A stretch of DNA of 45,362 nucleotides, taken from positions 1 to 45,362 of the forward strand of contig CAZUMS010000032.1 in the NCBI GenBank assembly GCA_964621525.1, given 5' to 3'. The position numbers and the translations under genes were made by a program. Numbering within the stretch: the first letter of the stretch is position 1; each line of letters starts with the position of its first letter. Source of the stretch: CAZMGV01 sp964621525 [NCBI: uncultured bacterium] (GTDB lineage Bacteria; JAGRBM01). Positions 43,227 through 45,362 of the stretch are shown in pieces. The notes under the pieces were generated by a model. It was given only the letters and a program-made list of their open reading frames with translations, searched no databases and was not told the origin of the DNA.

Positions 43227-43505
43227 CTATTCGAACTTCACGCCCCGGAACCGGTTAAGCGGCACGAGTCCCATGTAGTCCTTGCGGACCTTGATGCGGG
43301 CTAATCCGGCCCGGACCAGCTCATTGAAGGCGAGGCCGATCTCTTCACCAGAGATGTCAAATCCTTTGGCCTCGACCATCTCCCGGATCTCGTGGATGAA
43401 GCTCGACGCGGCCGGTATGACGGCAGAGTGCTGCCGCAGGCGGGAGTGGATCGCCTGAGCGAGCGGAGAGAGCTGCGGAGGTTTCTCGGCGGAGCCTGGG
43501 TCCAT
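43227..43505 (-). CDS. hypothetical island protein, possibly winged-helix
   Basis: A 92-aa product not recognised. Start at MDPGSAEKPP (43505) is chosen because AAAGGAG lies ten bases upstream; the frame is open to 43601 without a good site. Helices (SPLAQAIHSRLRQHSAVI; SFIHEIREMVEAKG; GEEIGLAFNELVRAGL) and a short end strand suggest a winged-helix-like fold. It sits 29 bp upstream of the excisionase gene in the same direction, so it may regulate or assist recombination. Confidence 0.7.
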   Translation of the reverse strand: MDPGSAEKPPQLSPLAQAIHSRLRQHSAVIPAASSFIHEIREMVEAKGFDISGEEIGLAFNELVRAGLARIKVRKDYMGLVPLNRFRGVKFE

Positions 43506-44125
43506 GGGTGACAACTCCTTTCCACGCTTGAAAGATGCAGCCAGAGGGGAGGGAAATAAAATGGCCAATTGTCCGGAATCTTTTGCCAACTTTTCCGGCA
43601 TGAAGTTCCCTGCATCCGGAACACCGGTTCTTTCCCGTATCGAATGTGATGCCTTCGGGTTTGCTCAACAATGATCTTTTTATGAAAACGGCAGACTGCA
43701 TGAAGTCAGGATATCGATGGCCCATTTGAATGAAGATGGGCCGGACGTGATCACACGGGAATGACCTGGAAAGCCCATTCACTCAGACCGGTTACGGAAG
43801 AAACGGACGGGATTTACAGGGTGATACGGCAGGTGAAGGCTGTTCGGCCGCCGATTTTGACGGAATCACCGCGCGCGGACCGCGCTCTTCGACATGCTTG
43901 CCGGCACCTGGACCGCCCCTTTGGCCGCGCTCGAACGACACATGGAACCGCGCGCGACCCGCACCGCTTTTTCAGTCAGCCGTGCGCGCTCCTGCAAACT
44001 GCGGGTGACGTACGCGGGGCGAAGCCAGAAAAACACCTGCGAGGCGGCCACCGAGGAGACCGGGATCGTTGGGCTAAGCCGTTATAGAGACAATTTGCCG
44101 GGACTCAAGGCCAGGGACGCGGTGC
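43506..44125. other. 620-bp island region without a confident gene
   Basis: Several overlapping open frames of 60-110 codons exist on both strands, none with a convincing start site or family feature. A hairpin GGCCCAT-N10-ATGGGCC lies at 43719-43742. The region probably contains the promoter of the recombination operon and the end of the XRE transcript. Confidence 0.5.
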
Positions 44126-44566
44126 TCAAATGGCGGCGCCGGACTGGCTCCGGCGTGATCTTGAAGCCAAGCTCTCAATTGCTGTTGATTTGGGTGTTTT
44201 CCCGACCATGTCCAGGACCATCCGGATGAAGCTCCTGTCGATTTCGTTCAGCTTGCGATAGTCGCAGATCAGTTTCTGCTCGGCGTCCCGGCCGCTTTTC
44301 CCGGGGGTTTCAAGCAGCCTACCGTCGCGGACGACCGTATCTTGAAGATAGTCTCGTCTGGAGTTCCCGCTGTCCAGCAGCCAGTTGAGATCAACATCGT
44401 AGGCGCGTTTCATGCGGCCGAGCTCCTGCCAGCCGGGCTCGGAAATCCCGGATTCCCATTTGGCCACGACTACCGCCGTCGCTCCAACCGTGCGCCCGAA
44501 CTGCTGGGGAGTGAGTCCGAGTTTCATCCGGAGTTGATGAATTTTTTCTCCTTGTGCCGGGGTCAT
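44126..44566 (-). CDS. XRE-family transcriptional regulator
   Basis: A 146-aa repressor-like protein. An N-terminal HTH_3/XRE domain (residues 4-62: EKIHQLRMKLGLTPQQFG, TAVVVAKWESGISEPG) is followed by a helical tail. ATG 44566 has AAAGGAA eight bases upstream. Its start overlaps the stop of the next gene upstream on the strand by four bases, forming a two-gene unit in the island. Confidence 0.9.
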   Translation of the reverse strand: MTPAQGEKIHQLRMKLGLTPQQFGRTVGATAVVVAKWESGISEPGWQELGRMKRAYDVDLNWLLDSGNSRRDYLQDTVVRDGRLLETPGKSGRDAEQKLICDYRKLNEIDRSFIRMVLDMVGKTPKSTAIESLASRSRRSQSGAAI

Positions 44567-45362
44567 ACGAGTATTCCTTTCTGTCCCGCCGAAGGGGCGA
44601 AACGGGCCGTCAGCAGATGTCTTTCCAGTTCGAATTCCAGTTCCTGTAACGAGCGCCACTGCCGGCGGCAGAACGAAAGCCTTTCTTCCGGCGTGAGACG
44701 GAAGGAAGTGCCGTAGCTGGCTTCAAGCTGGGAAAGGATGAGGTCGAGGCGGACCGAAATGGCCGAAATCCGCTGCAGGGGATTGTCCAGGACATAGAGG
44801 GGAGCTTCCTGCAGGTTGATGTCCGTTCCGCTGAACAGACCGCAGCCGAGCAGGTCGTTCCGGTCCATCGGGGTGACGAGCAGGAGCTTTGCACCGTCCG
44901 ACACACAGGCGGACACCGCAGTTTCCAGATGTTCGGCGCGGGCCTGTTCAGGCAGCCTGATAACGATGAATACGTCCCTAAGGTTTCGTTCTTCCTTGAG
45001 CAACCGGACCGCGTCTTCGCGGCCGCCATCCAGTTTCGCAATCAGTTCGGCCGTAAAGACAGAGCTTCGCCTGATGGCAGTGGACAGTGACCTGACGGAA
45101 ACCTGGTCGAGCTGCCGGACGGAAAGAATGACAACGGGCTCGGCCGCAATCGAGACCGTCAGCCGTTTGACCATCTCAATGTCTTCAGGCGATGAAACGG
45201 GCCATGGAGAGGATACAGGTTCGGCATAGCCGTTCACCTCCATCCAGCCGGTCAGCAGCAGATTGTCGTCGGGGAGTTCTGGAGTGTGGGCAAAGCGGCT
45301 CGCCAGCTGCTCGATCCGCTCGCGGTCGCCAGGTTCATACAGGAAATCCGCCGCCTCCGGGG
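44563..45362 (-). CDS. hypothetical island protein (N-terminus cut by window edge)
   Basis: Not recognised. The frame stays open with no stop to 45362 (about 266 residues visible), with a plausible internal ATG at 45243. Two alternating hydrophobic strand-helix units (VVILSVRQLDQVSV, DVFIVIRLPEQA, AKLLLVTPMDRNDLLGCG) suggest a Rossmann-like or TIR-like layout, and the C-terminal 60 residues are an amphipathic helix. No catalytic motif is obvious. It is coupled to the XRE regulator by ATGA overlap, so it may be its effector or ligand sensor. Confidence 0.72.
   Translation of the reverse strand, partial: PEAADFLYEPGDRERIEQLASRFAHTPELPDDNLLLTGWMEVNGYAEPVSSPWPVSSPEDIEMVKRLTVSIAAEPVVILSVRQLDQVSVRSLSTAIRRSSVFTAELIAKLDGGREDAVRLLKEERNLRDVFIVIRLPEQARAEHLETAVSACVSDGAKLLLVTPMDRNDLLGCGLFSGTDINLQEAPLYVLDNPLQRISAISVRLDLILSQLEASYGTSFRLTPEERLSFCRRQWRSLQELEFELERHLLTARFAPSAGQKGILV

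Larger units (their letters stand above)
41794..45362. mobile_element. left end of a genomic island integrated at ssrA (right end outside window)
   Basis: The island begins at the tmRNA 3' end, with the integrase reading into it. Visible genes are int, an excisionase-like protein, an unknown 92-aa protein, an XRE regulator and an unknown protein running off the edge, all on the minus strand. Bases look less GC-rich and the codon use less biased than in the flanking genes. The direct repeat of the tmRNA end that should mark the other boundary is not within the window. Confidence 0.82.

Noticed and set aside
43761-44229. Small open frames on both strands in the island gap
   Set aside because: No ribosome site, no coding bias and mutual overlap with the XRE gene.
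1-45362. CRISPR arrays, rRNA operons, insertion sequences
   Set aside because: No regularly spaced repeats, rRNA sequence or transposase with terminal inverted repeats was seen.

Overview
The window is a GC-rich, densely packed bacterial chromosome segment. It has diderm features: several lipoproteins, periplasmic proteins and an HlyD-type adaptor. The gene content suggests a deltaproteobacterium in the old broad sense (Myxococcota or a related uncultured lineage). The pointers are the split glycine decarboxylase, a KorAB 2-oxoacid:ferredoxin oxidoreductase with a fused gamma-alpha subunit, a FYDLN_acid protein, a PilZ protein of the type common in that group, a protoglobin, type 2 IPP isomerase and a one-piece tmRNA. 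This placement is an inference from gene content only.

Layout. (1) 1-7921, all on the minus strand: a cytochrome c cut by the window edge, the glycine cleavage genes gcvH-gcvPA-gcvPB, a MntA/HepT (MNT/HEPN) toxin-antitoxin pair bracketed by two identical 35-nt terminator repeats, and korA-korB. (2) 8416-9183: two small acidic or glycine/histidine-rich zinc-ribbon proteins. (3) 9251-11453: a metzincin-like lipoprotein and a lipase-like hydrolase in one operon. (4) 11752-19582: a TPR/GT-C-like membrane protein, then an operon of lipoprotein, RluA pseudouridine synthase, HAD-IB phosphatase and a TrmA/RlmD-type RNA methyltransferase, then PilZ and WD40-like proteins. (5) 19592-25323: IPP isomerase, a YoaK-type membrane protein, a di-iron ferritin-fold enzyme, a SpoIID-domain protein, and a protoglobin with a small partner. 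(6) 25701-28764: an HlyD-ATPase-permease export cassette. (7) 28874-31623: two tandemly duplicated acyl-CoA dehydrogenases, each with its own copy of a TTGACA-17-TCGCAT promoter and a FadR(TetR)-type operator. (8) 31665-37709: envelope and unknown proteins, a CoxE-like VWA protein, an MscS channel fused to a cyclic-nucleotide-binding domain, and a cysteine-rich ABM-like secreted protein. (9) 38038-41340: a conserved peptide-modification cluster of circularly permuted ATP-grasp, alpha-E and transglutaminase genes. (10) 41429-41793: tmRNA (ssrA). (11) 41795 to the right edge: the left end of a genomic island inserted at the tmRNA 3' end, with tyrosine integrase, excisionase-like protein, two unknown proteins and an XRE regulator.

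How the genes fit together. The left part is central one-carbon/glycine and ferredoxin-linked 2-oxoacid metabolism. The acyl-CoA dehydrogenase pair is fatty-acid degradation under a fatty-acyl-responsive repressor encoded elsewhere. The ATP-grasp/alpha-E/transglutaminase trio probably makes or remodels a peptide-like product. The right end is mobile DNA whose cargo lies beyond the window. The signals most worth following are the terminator-flanked HEPN/MNT module, the duplicated FadR-type promoter-operators, the ssrA island with its XRE-unknown gene pair, and the two unknown operons (zinc ribbons; metalloprotease plus lipase). No CRISPR array, rRNA or canonical tRNA was seen.
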